Source: an uncultured Mycoplasmatota bacterium
GTDB taxonomy: Bacteria; Bacillota_I; Bacilli_A; RF39; UBA660
NCBI GenBank assembly: GCA_900543825.1
Contig: UQSR01000005.1
Span: 40,422 to 104,421, forward strand
Length of the DNA: 64,000 nt
Direction: 5' to 3'
The position numbers were made by a program, and so were the translations under genes. Every line of letters starts with the position of its first letter. The first letter of the stretch is position 1. Under the pieces are notes generated by a model that did not search any database, was not told the DNA's origin, and worked only from the letters and a program-made list of their open reading frames with translations. Below are positions 36,370 to 45,203 of the stretch, piece after piece.

Positions 36370-36999
36370 TTACTTAATATGAGGCATATCTTTATCAAAG
36401 CTAACATTTTTATATATTTTTTTACCTTCTTTTTTACATAATTCCGCATATTTATCGTCCCAAGACAATCTATAAGCCCTATTGATATCAAGTTCCAACA
36501 AATTAGTATAATATAAAATAACATCCTCAGGATTCTTATCCTTACTCTTATTTTCTATTTCTAAAGCAACACCAAAAGGATATTCATCTACGCTTATTTC
36601 AATATCATCATTAATAAATACTGTTCTATATCTCTCATAACTCTCCACTAATGTAAAATGCATAACATTCTCTATAAGATATAAAAAATTATCTACTTCA
36701 TCATATAAAATATGAACTTCAACTTCCTCTTCTTTATTAACCAAACTATTAGTAGTTGTAGGTAATCTTCTCTTCCAGCTAAGTTTAGCCTCATTTCTCT
36801 CATCATTAGAGGATATTCTAAATCTAAATCTACCATCAATTTCTTTAGAATAGAAATTGTATCTAGCATCACAATGATTAAATTGCATCGTTTTCTCGTA
36901 AGTTCTATAACCCTTTTGCAAATCACTAATATTAGATAATTTGTCTACCAAATCATCATACATATCACTAGGATAATAAAATCTAACTTCATACTCCAT
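36370..36999 (-). CDS. CYTH-domain protein (triphosphate-binding)
   Basis: 209 residues. It begins MEYEVRFYYP, the ExExR/K signature of CYTH triphosphate tunnel enzymes, followed by RFRFRIS, KLSWKRRLP, the acidic strand EEEVEVHI, and VFINDDIEISVDEYPFGVALEIE. These line a tunnel that binds inorganic or organic triphosphates with metal ions. Family members include thiamine triphosphatases, tripolyphosphatases and class IV adenylate cyclases; which applies is not visible. Its ATG follows directly on the stop of a Nudix pseudogene and it precedes a HAD remnant, so an original Nudix–CYTH–HAD operon is being lost. Confidence 0.85.
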   Translation of the reverse strand: MEYEVRFYYPSDMYDDLVDKLSNISDLQKGYRTYEKTMQFNHCDARYNFYSKEIDGRFRFRISSNDERNEAKLSWKRRLPTTTNSLVNKEEEVEVHILYDEVDNFLYLIENVMHFTLVESYERYRTVFINDDIEISVDEYPFGVALEIENKSKDKNPEDVILYYTNLLELDINRAYRLSWDDKYAELCKKEGKKIYKNVSFDKDMPHIK

Positions 37000-37409
37000 T
37001 TATTTACTATTCTCCCTTAAATCATATTTAATTTCTTCTAGAATATGTCCTATATTACCTTCGCCAGCATACTTAGACATATCAAAAAGTTATCATTAAC
37101 ATCTATCCATTCAAGTTTATTAACTTCTTCTATTAAAGTAACATCATGTTTAAGTATTCCATAATAAACTTCTAACTCAAGTTCCCATTTAACATAAGTA
37201 AACTTCATAAAATAAATTAACTATATATCATCTTTTGTAATATTAGTCTCTTCCTTAAGTTCCCTATATGCTTCATTATAACCATCATCACTCTCTAATT
37301 TACCACCAACTAAGTTATATAATCCTTTATATGGATTTTTTTCTCTTTTACACATAAGAATTTTATCTTTATTCTTATTATACACAACAATTATATTCAT
37401 TTTCTTCAT
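37000..37409 (-). pseudogene. Nudix hydrolase pseudogene
   Basis: Starts MKKMNIIVVYNKNKDKILM and keeps a Nudix box (GGKLESDDGYNEAYRELKEE then TNI). An in-frame TAG at 37221 interrupts it after KDDI. The same frame then continues as FTYVKWELELEVYYGIL and LEWIDVNDNF. A one-base slip in a T run then moves the ending (FDMSKYAGEGNIGHILEEIK to RENSK) into another frame, closing at TAA 37000, directly against the CYTH start codon. Two disabling changes make loss of function likely. A sequencing slip could explain the T-run change but not the stop. Confidence 0.85.
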
Positions 37410-37463
37410 AAGTACACCACCAATACTACCCCGAATATAACATATAAAAATATTACTGTCAAT

Positions 37464-37494
37464 AAAAAAAGAAAAACATCATACAATGTCTTTC
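37464..37494 (-). terminator. Terminator of the kinase/HEPN operon
   Basis: Nine-bp stem GAAAGACAT/ATGTTTTTC (with a G-U pair) followed by TTTTTTT on the minus strand. Confidence 0.75.
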
Positions 37495-37497
37495 AAA

Positions 37498-39204
37498 CTA
37501 AACAATAACTAAACTTTTAACTTTAACAATATTTTTATCATTATATTTATTATCAATAAAAGACTTAACTACAGCAGCACTATTAATTAATATATCTCTA
37601 AAATCATTAATAAAGACTTCACAACTAAAAACTAGCTTATTATTAACCTTATCATTAAATACTATCTTAATTTTATCATCATCATTAACAATATTATAAT
37701 TACCATGAGCAATTGAATTTCTAATACCAGTTATAATAGCTTCATTAGTTAAACAATTAACATTATTATTATAATAAGTTTGTGCAAAAGATAAGCTATT
37801 TTCCGTAGCGGTATACAAAGATTGTAAAACATCTAATTTTTCAAATTCTGATTTTAACAATTCACTTATTTTCTCTATAGCTTTAATATTCTTTTTTAAA
37901 ATAACTATATCCAAATTACTATTATAAATAGTAATCATATCATTAATCTTACTAATCTCTTTTTGAATTCTAGTTTTTTCACTTAATAATCTAGTAATAA
38001 CATTATCATTTAAATTAATTGTATTAAGCCTAATACCAGATAAATTTAACATACCATAATCAAGACCATCACTATTTAAATTACTATACTTATTATTATT
38101 CTTATATAATTCATCATTAGCATAAGAAAACAAAGAATTAAACATAGCAATTTCATTAGCAACATAATTATCATAATTAATATCTACTATACCATAATTA
38201 TTAACCATTTCTTTTCCAATAACCATATTATCAGTACTATTACACTTATACATAGTATTAATTAAAACCAAATTTCTTAAATTAGCTTTAATTGCATTAT
38301 TATAATTATTATCATCAACTAATTTTTGCATTTCAATATCAATTAAATAAACTTGTGTACCATAATCAATATCATCTATCATAATACTAGACAAATCATC
38401 TAAAATACCATCAATATTAATATTTCTAACTTTACCATGATGACAACTAAAATTATATTTATCTTTAATTTCTTTTTGAAAATCATTAAATATCCTAAAA
38501 TCATGACTAATCTTAAATTCTTTTATAAGTTCTTCTAATCTATTAATAACATAGCCCTCTATTTTTTGATTATCTTTTCTACTTAAAGAAAAATCAATTT
38601 CCTTAAAACTTCTAATAAATGATTTAAGTTCAAATCTATTTTTCATATTAGTACTACGACTATTATCAAATTTATTCGTAACAACAATATTTCTCATATA
38701 TTTATTACTATCATCAATTCTCATATATGTCCATAAAGATGATATAACATAATTTGCTAAAGTATCTATATCAATACTAACATCATTATTATTAACTTTA
38801 AAAGTAACATTACCTTGTTCTAAATCAAGCGCAAAATTACCATAGCTAAGTTTATTTCTAAGTGTTGCTAATATACTAGAAACATTTTTAAAAGTATAAT
38901 CATCAATAGCATATCCATCTTTATTTTTAGAAGCTATCATTAAAATATTATCAGATAATTCTTTATTAACAATTTCTGAAAAATATTTATTAAAATTATT
39001 AGTCTTATCATTAAGCCCATCTTTAATAGATGTCATAATATTACATATACATCCCATTATAACAGCATTCTTATTTATATCATTTAATAGATTATCTTCA
39101 TACATATAACTTTCATCATTAGTATTACCAATTATATTTTTTAAGTATAAATTAAACAAAAAATTACCATCAAAATAATTCATAACAGATTTTACATTAT
39201 TCAT
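37498..39204 (-). CDS. Two-HEPN-domain protein (putative ribonuclease) of the kinase/HEPN operon
   Basis: 568 residues, no membrane segment. Two copies of a HEPN-like ending are visible. Near the C-terminus, TGIRNSIAHGNYNI has the catalytic RX4-6H motif (R495, H500). Near the N-terminus, ATLRNKLSYGNFAL (R116) has Tyr in place of His. Each is followed by a similar beta-hairpin (VTFKVNNNDVSI; IKIVFNDKVNNKL). Between them lie about 370 helical residues with heptad-like stretches. HEPN proteins are typically RNases in toxin-antitoxin and anti-phage systems, often with one degenerate domain. The start overlaps the upstream kinase-like gene by eight bases. The family is inferred from the motif only. 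Confidence 0.65.
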   Translation of the reverse strand: MNNVKSVMNYFDGNFLFNLYLKNIIGNTNDESYMYEDNLLNDINKNAVIMGCICNIMTSIKDGLNDKTNNFNKYFSEIVNKELSDNILMIASKNKDGYAIDDYTFKNVSSILATLRNKLSYGNFALDLEQGNVTFKVNNNDVSIDIDTLANYVISSLWTYMRIDDSNKYMRNIVVTNKFDNSRSTNMKNRFELKSFIRSFKEIDFSLSRKDNQKIEGYVINRLEELIKEFKISHDFRIFNDFQKEIKDKYNFSCHHGKVRNINIDGILDDLSSIMIDDIDYGTQVYLIDIEMQKLVDDNNYNNAIKANLRNLVLINTMYKCNSTDNMVIGKEMVNNYGIVDINYDNYVANEIAMFNSLFSYANDELYKNNNKYSNLNSDGLDYGMLNLSGIRLNTINLNDNVITRLLSEKTRIQKEISKINDMITIYNSNLDIVILKKNIKAIEKISELLKSEFEKLDVLQSLYTATENSLSFAQTYYNNNVNCLTNEAIITGIRNSIAHGNYNIVNDDDKIKIVFNDKVNNKLVFSCEVFINDFRDILINSAAVVKSFIDNKYNDKNIVKVKSLVIV

Positions 39205-39937
39205 AAATACTACCTCCCAAAAAACTTCTACAATATATAGGATTATTATTTTTCTTAACTAAAGATTTAGCTTTGTTTAAATAAACAACTTCTTCCCCTA
39301 TATGTTCACTAAGCATTTTTCTAAACTCTCTCATAAAGTCAATCCCACGAACCTCAAATTCCAAATACATTTCTCTTAAGACACTATTACTAAATACAAA
39401 ATCATCAAAATAATTATCTACTAAAAAAAGCATAAGTTCCATATCAAGTCCCTCTCTATTTTCTCTATAAGTAGATAACCTATAATCATATTCAATAGTA
39501 TCAATTACATATATATTACCATTACTATACAAAGTATTATATCTAAGATCACATATATGTACTCCATTATCAGTAAGTAATTTAATATCCTTTTCAGCTC
39601 TTAGTATTCCCTTTTCTAAACTATTCAAATTAACCATTAAAGGATTACTAGCATTTAAATTTTTAGCCCTTTTATAAGGCATAATATAACCATATACCTT
39701 GCCATCAACACTAATAATATCAGTAGGCCATATAAAAGTTTTATTTTTAATATCACTAAATTTAAGTAAGTCATCTTTACTAAAATAAATATTTTCATCT
39801 TCATCAAAATATTCATGTAAAACTTTATAGACAATTCTATTTTTACTATCTAAATAACATATTCCTTGACTACCTTGACCTAAAAAACTTAAACAATTTA
39901 AAAAAGCATCAAAATGCTCTTTATTGACAAATTTCAT
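39197..39937 (-). CDS. Degenerate protein-kinase-like protein paired with HEPN protein
   Basis: 246 residues. Kinase-fold landmarks: glycine loop LGQGSQG (19-25), VYKVL with K38, hinge-like GYIMPYKR (83-90), a catalytic-loop-like HICDLRYNTLY (127-137, D130) and a metal-site-like VIDTIEYDY (D146). The HRD His is missing (ICD), and the Asn is one residue early compared with classical kinases. It could be an atypical kinase, an AMPylase-like enzyme or a pseudokinase. It has a good promoter and Shine-Dalgarno (AGGGGGAGGT) and is translationally coupled to the HEPN protein by an eight-base overlap. An antitoxin or sensor role is inferred from this pairing. Confidence 0.65.
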   Translation of the reverse strand: MKFVNKEHFDAFLNCLSFLGQGSQGICYLDSKNRIVYKVLHEYFDEDENIYFSKDDLLKFSDIKNKTFIWPTDIISVDGKVYGYIMPYKRAKNLNASNPLMVNLNSLEKGILRAEKDIKLLTDNGVHICDLRYNTLYSNGNIYVIDTIEYDYRLSTYRENREGLDMELMLFLVDNYFDDFVFSNSVLREMYLEFEVRGIDFMREFRKMLSEHIGEEVVYLNKAKSLVKKNNNPIYCRSFLGGSIYE

Positions 39938-39964
39938 ACTACCTCCCCCTTACTAGCCGGTACT

Positions 39965-39993
39965 ATAGTATCATAAAATAAAAGAAAAATCAA
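39965..39993 (-). promoter_or_regulatory. Promoter of the kinase/HEPN operon
   Basis: -35 TTGATT (39993-39988) and -10 TACTAT (39970-39965) with a 17-base spacer on the minus strand, about 27 bases before the start codon. A small hairpin AAATAAT/ATTATTT just upstream (40004-40021) may end the previous transcript. Confidence 0.55.
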
Positions 39994-40026
39994 CTTTTGA
40001 TAAATAATTCCCATTATTTCACATAA

Positions 40027-40806
40027 TCATTCAATATAAAATCTATTTTTACTCATATTACTAGATATATCATTTAAATATTTAATTCTATCTTCAATAG
40101 ATAAACATCTAAGATTTTTTTCAATATCATTAAAAGATATTGTAGTATTATCTTTATTATAAATAAAATCATTACTATAATTATATTCATATCTATCTAT
40201 ATCATCATCTAAAAATCTATGACAATCATCTTTAATAAAGAAAATATCACTTCGTACCTTTTTAGCAGGAGTACCAGCATAAACACTATTAGAAGAATAT
40301 TTCTTATTAGTAACCAAACTCATAGCTCCAATAACACTACCAGAACCAATCATAGTATTCTTAAGTATCATAACATGTTGCCCTATCCATACATGATCCC
40401 CAATATATACGCTTTTACTATGATTAACTCTTTTTCGTGTATTAATATCATATATAATATGTGGATCACCAGTTCTAATACAAGTATCATAACTAACCAA
40501 ACAATCACATCCAAAGAAAACATTAGTTTCTTCAGATATAACAATTTTAATTCCCTTATTAATCCACATATTCTTACCAAAATATAAAGTAGAATTATTA
40601 TATATTTTTACATCAATAGTAAGCTTATCATTAGTCTTACATAAATATACCAAAGAATTATCCCCTCTAAATTCAATACTAGAATTAACCAAAGTAATCC
40701 CATTATCTACATACAATATATTATTTTTACCAATAAACTTAACATTAGAATTATCTAAATTAATATTACCAACTATTTTATTATTATCATCTATTATTTT
40801 ATCCAT
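40027..40806 (-). CDS. Left-handed beta-helix (hexapeptide) acyltransferase
   Basis: 259 residues. An N-terminal beta-helix (about 5-110) leads into the trimeric hexapeptide O-acetyltransferase signature: RTGDPHIIYD (catalytic His), SVYIGDHVWIGQHVMILK, MIGSGSVIGAMSLVT and VYAGTPAKKVR. Relatives transfer acetyl groups to capsule or cell-wall sugars. An unusual C-terminal extension of about 75 residues (acidic, Tyr/Asn-rich) follows. It lies between the GreA-like gene and the kinase/HEPN operon with short spacing to the former, so those two may be co-transcribed. Substrate unknown. Confidence 0.85.
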   Translation of the reverse strand: MDKIIDDNNKIVGNINLDNSNVKFIGKNNILYVDNGITLVNSSIEFRGDNSLVYLCKTNDKLTIDVKIYNNSTLYFGKNMWINKGIKIVISEETNVFFGCDCLVSYDTCIRTGDPHIIYDINTRKRVNHSKSVYIGDHVWIGQHVMILKNTMIGSGSVIGAMSLVTNKKYSSNSVYAGTPAKKVRSDIFFIKDDCHRFLDDDIDRYEYNYSNDFIYNKDNTTISFNDIEKNLRCLSIEDRIKYLNDISSNMSKNRFYIE

Positions 40807-40825
40807 ATTATAACCTCCATAAATA

Positions 40826-41329
40826 TTATATTGTGAACATATTATCTTTTTTTATAACTTTAATATCTATTCTCTTATCATTAACATAATAATAAATATC
40901 ATCATAAATATTTTTCAAATATATACACCTACCAATAGGACTATTAAGAGATATCTCATTAATAAGAGAATCAGTATTAGGCAAATACTTCCCAGTTAAT
41001 TTAATAGTATATTCCTCTTTATCATCTTCATCATATATAACCAAAACAGTAAGAATATCTCCAATATCAATTATATCATTATGATAATTCTTTCTATGAA
41101 CCACCTTTAAATACATTTCTTCTTCTATCATTCTATCAATTCTAGAAGCAATCTTAACACTTTCTCTCATAGATTCTTCAAAAGCAAAATTATCATGCCA
41201 CCCATCCCCTACACTAGAAGTATAACTCTCACTACCAACACTAGAATTAATTAAACTCAAATTTTTAAGCCTTTCTAATTCTTCATAGTATTGACATCTA
41301 CCTTCATCATCAACTAATATTTCTTCCAT
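40826..41329 (-). CDS. GreA/GreB-like transcription factor
   Basis: The start is taken at MEEILVDDEGRCQYYEE, with GGAGG five bases upstream, giving 167 residues. The N-terminal half is a Gre-type coiled coil (YEELERLKNLSL ... DGWHDNFAFEESMRES ... IDRMIEEEM) with acidic residues at the tip. The C-terminal half is the FKBP-like Gre domain (IIDIGDILTVLVIYDEDD, SLNSPIGRCIYLKNIYDD). Gre factors enter the RNA polymerase secondary channel and stimulate cleavage of backtracked RNA. Divergence from typical GreA suggests a Gre-like regulator rather than the main factor. Confidence 0.75.
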   Translation of the reverse strand: MEEILVDDEGRCQYYEELERLKNLSLINSSVGSESYTSSVGDGWHDNFAFEESMRESVKIASRIDRMIEEEMYLKVVHRKNYHNDIIDIGDILTVLVIYDEDDKEEYTIKLTGKYLPNTDSLINEISLNSPIGRCIYLKNIYDDIYYYVNDKRIDIKVIKKDNMFTI

Positions 41330-41436
41330 ATCATCCTCCAATCCAATTCTTTGATAACGCAAAAAAGCCACATATGAATATATGTAGTTTCATCGTGCTT
41401 ATATATAGAGTTTTTTTCTTCGCAAATGTCATAATA

Positions 41437-41465
41437 AATATATACTAAATATCAAGTATTGTCAA
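41437..41465 (-). promoter_or_regulatory. Promoter of the GreA-like gene
   Basis: -35 TTGACA (41465-41460) and -10 TATATT (41442-41437) with 17-base spacing on the minus strand. The resulting leader is about 100 bases and contains a palindrome ACATAT/ATATGT near 41371-41386. Confidence 0.6.
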
Positions 41466-41476
41466 TATTAATTTTA

Positions 41477-41506
41477 GAAAAAAAAAGTACCTATTTAAGG
41501 TACTTA
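41477..41506 (-). terminator. Terminator overlapping the end of the hybrid kinase gene
   Basis: Stem AAGTACCT/AGGTACTT with a run of T on the minus strand. The 5' arm encodes the last residues and the stop codon is in the loop. Confidence 0.85.
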
Positions 41507-43281
41507 TCAATAAGTTCAAATAATTTATCTTTATCTATAGGTTTAAGCAAATAACCATCAAAACCATATTCCAAATAATCATCATTATATTCATAATCAT
41601 TATTTTTAGTAAGAAGAATAGTTTTAGTATTAAATGTTCTAATCTCCTTTAATTTTCTCATAACCGTAATACCATCTAAAGGTTCCATATCTTCATCGAG
41701 TAAAATCAAGTCATATTTATCTTTATTTCTAATCTTATCTAAACATTCCTTACCAGAAGTAACAATACTAAGTTCAATATTAGTATCCTTAAGCATCTTA
41801 GTAAATATCTTACCACTAGAAACATTATCATCTACTAGAAGAATACTCTTCTTATCATATACACTTTCATATTTATCTAAAGCATCATCAATATCAGCAA
41901 TCTTCTGATCTAACACAACCTTAATCGTAGTACCACGTCCATATACACTACTAGGAATAATAGTACCACCCATAAGTATAACAAGTCTTTTTGCATTATA
42001 TAGATTATATTTAATATTAAGTCTCTCATTATCATTAACTTTCTTATTAAATATCTTATTAAGATCTTCAGCCTTAATACCACTACCAGAATCTTCTACA
42101 GTAATAACAAGTCTAGCTATATCCCTTTTAATAATAGTACTAACATCAAAATCAATAAAACCACTACTAGTATATTTAACACTATTATCAAGTATAATAG
42201 ATAAAGCTTTCTTAAGTCCCATACTATCACCATATAAATATGGTGGAATATCACTAGCAATATTAGTTCTAAAACTAATACCCTTATCTTCAGCTTTCTT
42301 CTTATATATTTGAACTAACTCTTTAATAATAATCTTAACATTATATTTATCATTATAAATCTTAATATTAGAATCCATTTGCGAAATATCAAGAATCTCA
42401 TTAGTCATAGTAGTAAACTTAGCCGTATTATTCTTAATCTCTCTAGCAGAATTACCAATATTAAGAACATCAACTTTCTTATTATCTACTTCTTCTAATA
42501 TATTATCAGCAGAATAATCAATATCCTTAGTAATACCCCTAATCTCATTAGTCATATTATATAAGAACATACTCTTCTCTTCATTAGCATTATCGCTAAT
42601 TTCTTTAGCCCTATGTACTTCTTCAATTATTTGCATATCAGGATTCTCAATAGTATGATACATTAAGAATACAATAAAAGTTTCCATTGAAGTCATAAGA
42701 AGAAGTTCAGGATGTTGCTTTTGTATAATCATAACAACTAAACCTAACCCCATAAAAGCAAATATAGGTAAATACTTCTTATCCCTAATTCTCTTAATAT
42801 TAGTGGATAATCTAATTAACCATACCGTTATATATACAATAGATACAATATACATAACATTAGCACTAGGGCCATAAGAATAAATAGCCCCATTAATATT
42901 ATGATAATACAAAGGTTTAATAATAATTATTATCAAAAATATTAAATATAAAATACCAAATAAGTTTATAATCTTATTAACCTCACTTTTCTTATCTTTT
43001 CCATCTTTTATAGAAATAACAAATATATATACTGAGAAAAGCGTAAGCCAAGTCAAAAGATAAATTATATACCCTTTAGATACAAACGTATTTAAAAGTT
43101 CAAATCTATCAATATTTTTAATAGTAAAATAACTACCAATAGCCAAAAGTACACCTACAAAGTTAGTAAGCATAATATTTTCAAATATTTTATTTTCTAT
43201 ACTACGAAGTCTTTTACTAGAAAAATAAACAATATTAATAAGTAAACTATAAAATAAACTATATATAGTAAATATATTCAT
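41491..43281 (-). CDS. Hybrid histidine kinase-like protein lacking the phospho-acceptor His
   Basis: 596 residues: six or seven N-terminal membrane helices (about 5-210), a dimerisation helix, an ATP-binding domain (LDNSVKYTSSG, VEDSGSGIK, VYGRGTTI) and a C-terminal receiver (ILLVDDN; LILLDEDM with D529; KP near the end). In place of the usual FLANMSHEIRTP the sequence reads FLYNMTNEIRGI, so the phosphorylated His is Asn (N245). The ATP-binding and receiver parts look intact. It may bind ATP without autophosphorylation, or be phosphorylated by another kinase. It follows the acyl-CoA synthetase-like gene by 13 bases, and no DNA-binding response regulator is adjacent. Confidence 0.85.
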   Translation of the reverse strand: MNIFTIYSLFYSLLINIVYFSSKRLRSIENKIFENIMLTNFVGVLLAIGSYFTIKNIDRFELLNTFVSKGYIIYLLTWLTLFSVYIFVISIKDGKDKKSEVNKIINLFGILYLIFLIIIIIKPLYYHNINGAIYSYGPSANVMYIVSIVYITVWLIRLSTNIKRIRDKKYLPIFAFMGLGLVVMIIQKQHPELLLMTSMETFIVFLMYHTIENPDMQIIEEVHRAKEISDNANEEKSMFLYNMTNEIRGITKDIDYSADNILEEVDNKKVDVLNIGNSAREIKNNTAKFTTMTNEILDISQMDSNIKIYNDKYNVKIIIKELVQIYKKKAEDKGISFRTNIASDIPPYLYGDSMGLKKALSIILDNSVKYTSSGFIDFDVSTIIKRDIARLVITVEDSGSGIKAEDLNKIFNKKVNDNERLNIKYNLYNAKRLVILMGGTIIPSSVYGRGTTIKVVLDQKIADIDDALDKYESVYDKKSILLVDDNVSSGKIFTKMLKDTNIELSIVTSGKECLDKIRNKDKYDLILLDEDMEPLDGITVMRKLKEIRTFNTKTILLTKNNDYEYNDDYLEYGFDGYLLKPIDKDKLFELIDKYLK

Positions 43282-43294
43282 ATATCACACCTCA

Positions 43295-45148
43295 TTATCT
43301 CTTTTTAATTCTTTTTTTAACATTATTTTGTACTTCCATAAAGTCAATCTTACCAATATTAGTAAGTGGAAGACTATCTACAAAAGTATATTTATAAGGA
43401 ACATCTCTTTCTGGTAAATTAACTGAGCAAAGTTCCCTAAGTTCTTTCTCTACTACTTCTAAAGGAGTAGTACAATTATCTTTAAGGGCAACAACAGCCA
43501 TAGGAAATTCACCCTGAGTAGTAGTATCACTAGGAATACCAACAACACAACACTCTTCAACTGCACTATGTCTCTTAATAATATTTTCCATTTCCATTGG
43601 CCATACATTATGACCATCAGGTCTAATAATCATTCTTTTAGTACGTCCACATGAGAAAAGTACACCATCACGAGTCATATAGCCCCTATCTTTAGTATGT
43701 GTCCAAACAAGTCCATCACTATGCTTAATTTGTACTTCACGAGTTTTTTCATCATCTTTATAGTATCCAGCCATTGCACTAGGACCTGCTATACATATCT
43801 CTCCATATTCACCATAACCAAGCTCCTTCTCAGTTCCATTAGAACCATCCTTAGGAAAATCAAAGATTGAAATAATATTTCTAGAAAGAGGAACTCCAGC
43901 ACTACCAAGAACATTACGCTTATTAAGTCTAGTAGCTACACTAGAATTACGTTCAGTAAGACCAAATCCCACAATAACATTCTTATCATAGCCATGACTA
44001 TGTAAAAACTCATTAAATTCCTGCTCACTACCAAGAAGGAAATAATCCCCACCAGCAGAAATAGATTTAAGAAATCCCGAAAAATCAACATTACGCATTT
44101 TCTCACTATGCATAAGCGAAGTATAATGCGTAGGAACTCCAACAATATGATTAGGTTTATATTTAATAATATAATCAGCAAAACAATCAGGATCAAATTG
44201 TGGAATATTAATATCCTCTATACCTAATGAAGGTGCCATAACAACTCCAAAAGACCAACCATATGCAATAAACTGTGGCATAATATTAAGAAGTGATTGC
44301 CCTTTTTCTAATCCTAAATCAGTATCCTTATATTGTTCACAAATAGAAATAACCGAATCATTAGTAAGCGTAACACTCTTAGGAATACCAGTAGTACCAC
44401 CAGTAAGAACCATAGCAGCAGGCATATTAGGAGTATACTCTACCTCTTCTGCTACTGTATTACGTCCAATATTAATAAAATCTTTAAAGTTTATATATAA
44501 AGAACCATAAGGAATATCAGGAATAACAAGACCTTTCTTCTCTAATTCCATATTAAGTTTTCTCTTAAATATTGGTCTAGCCAAAACAGGAATAGAATCC
44601 ATATAAGAATTACATATAACCTTTTTAACATTAGAATCTCTAATAATAGTATCAATCTTAGGATAAGCAATATCAAGCATAACCAAATAATCAGAATTAA
44701 CCTTATTCAAATTATCAAGTATTCTCTTAGCATTAGTTCTAGGATCAATATTATTAGCTACCGCTCCAATCTTATTAAGTGCATAATTAGCATATATAGT
44801 CTCAGGAAAAGTAGGAGAACAAATAGTAACAATATCCCCCTTCTTAACACCTAAAGCACTAAAAGAATTAGCTATCTTATCTACCTTATCAAAAAAACCT
44901 TTAAAATTAGTCTTAAATCCATAATAATTAATAGCAGTATTCCCCATATTATCTACATTATTATCTTTAGCATAACGATAATAAGTCTTTCTAGGCAAAT
45001 CCCTAGTATATACCTCATTATCATAATATTGAAGCCAAGGCCTATCCATACTAGGCCTATTAGTATAAGGGCCTTGTCTCTCACCAGTAAGAAATGTTCT
45101 CAAATATTCATTTCTCATATTTTCTTCATAAATTTCTTCTTTTGTCAT
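43295..45148 (-). CDS. Acyl-CoA synthetase-like AMP-binding enzyme
   Basis: 617 residues from MTKEEIYEENMRNEY with GGGGGATGA upstream. ANL-superfamily motifs: AMVLTGGTTGIPKSVTLT (P-loop-like A3), GFGLTERN (A5), GYYKDDEKT, TKDRGYMTRDG (A7), SCGRTKRMI (A8) and a C-terminal IGKID Lys region. It activates a carboxylate as acyl-adenylate, most likely a fatty or other organic acid. An N-terminal extension of about 50 residues precedes the fold. It is transcribed with the membrane hybrid kinase-like protein downstream, so membrane sensing and acyl metabolism may be linked; this is inference. The substrate is unknown. Confidence 0.88.
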   Translation of the reverse strand: MTKEEIYEENMRNEYLRTFLTGERQGPYTNRPSMDRPWLQYYDNEVYTRDLPRKTYYRYAKDNNVDNMGNTAINYYGFKTNFKGFFDKVDKIANSFSALGVKKGDIVTICSPTFPETIYANYALNKIGAVANNIDPRTNAKRILDNLNKVNSDYLVMLDIAYPKIDTIIRDSNVKKVICNSYMDSIPVLARPIFKRKLNMELEKKGLVIPDIPYGSLYINFKDFINIGRNTVAEEVEYTPNMPAAMVLTGGTTGIPKSVTLTNDSVISICEQYKDTDLGLEKGQSLLNIMPQFIAYGWSFGVVMAPSLGIEDINIPQFDPDCFADYIIKYKPNHIVGVPTHYTSLMHSEKMRNVDFSGFLKSISAGGDYFLLGSEQEFNEFLHSHGYDKNVIVGFGLTERNSSVATRLNKRNVLGSAGVPLSRNIISIFDFPKDGSNGTEKELGYGEYGEICIAGPSAMAGYYKDDEKTREVQIKHSDGLVWTHTKDRGYMTRDGVLFSCGRTKRMIIRPDGHNVWPMEMENIIKRHSAVEECCVVGIPSDTTTQGEFPMAVVALKDNCTTPLEVVEKELRELCSVNLPERDVPYKYTFVDSLPLTNIGKIDFMEVQNNVKKRIKKR

Positions 45149-45169
45149 TAAAATCATCCCCCATTAAAT

Positions 45170-45198
45170 AAAAAAGACAGCACAAAAACACGCTATCT
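45170..45198 (-). terminator. Terminator of rpmF
   Basis: Seven-bp stem AGATAGC/GCTGTCT (one U-G pair) followed by TTTTTTATTT on the minus strand. Confidence 0.75.
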
Positions 45199-45203
45199 AT
45201 TTA

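Noticed and set aside
37221..37223. Programmed TAG read-through in the Nudix gene
   Set aside because: A second defect (frameshift in a T run) lies downstream in the same gene, so decay explains both.
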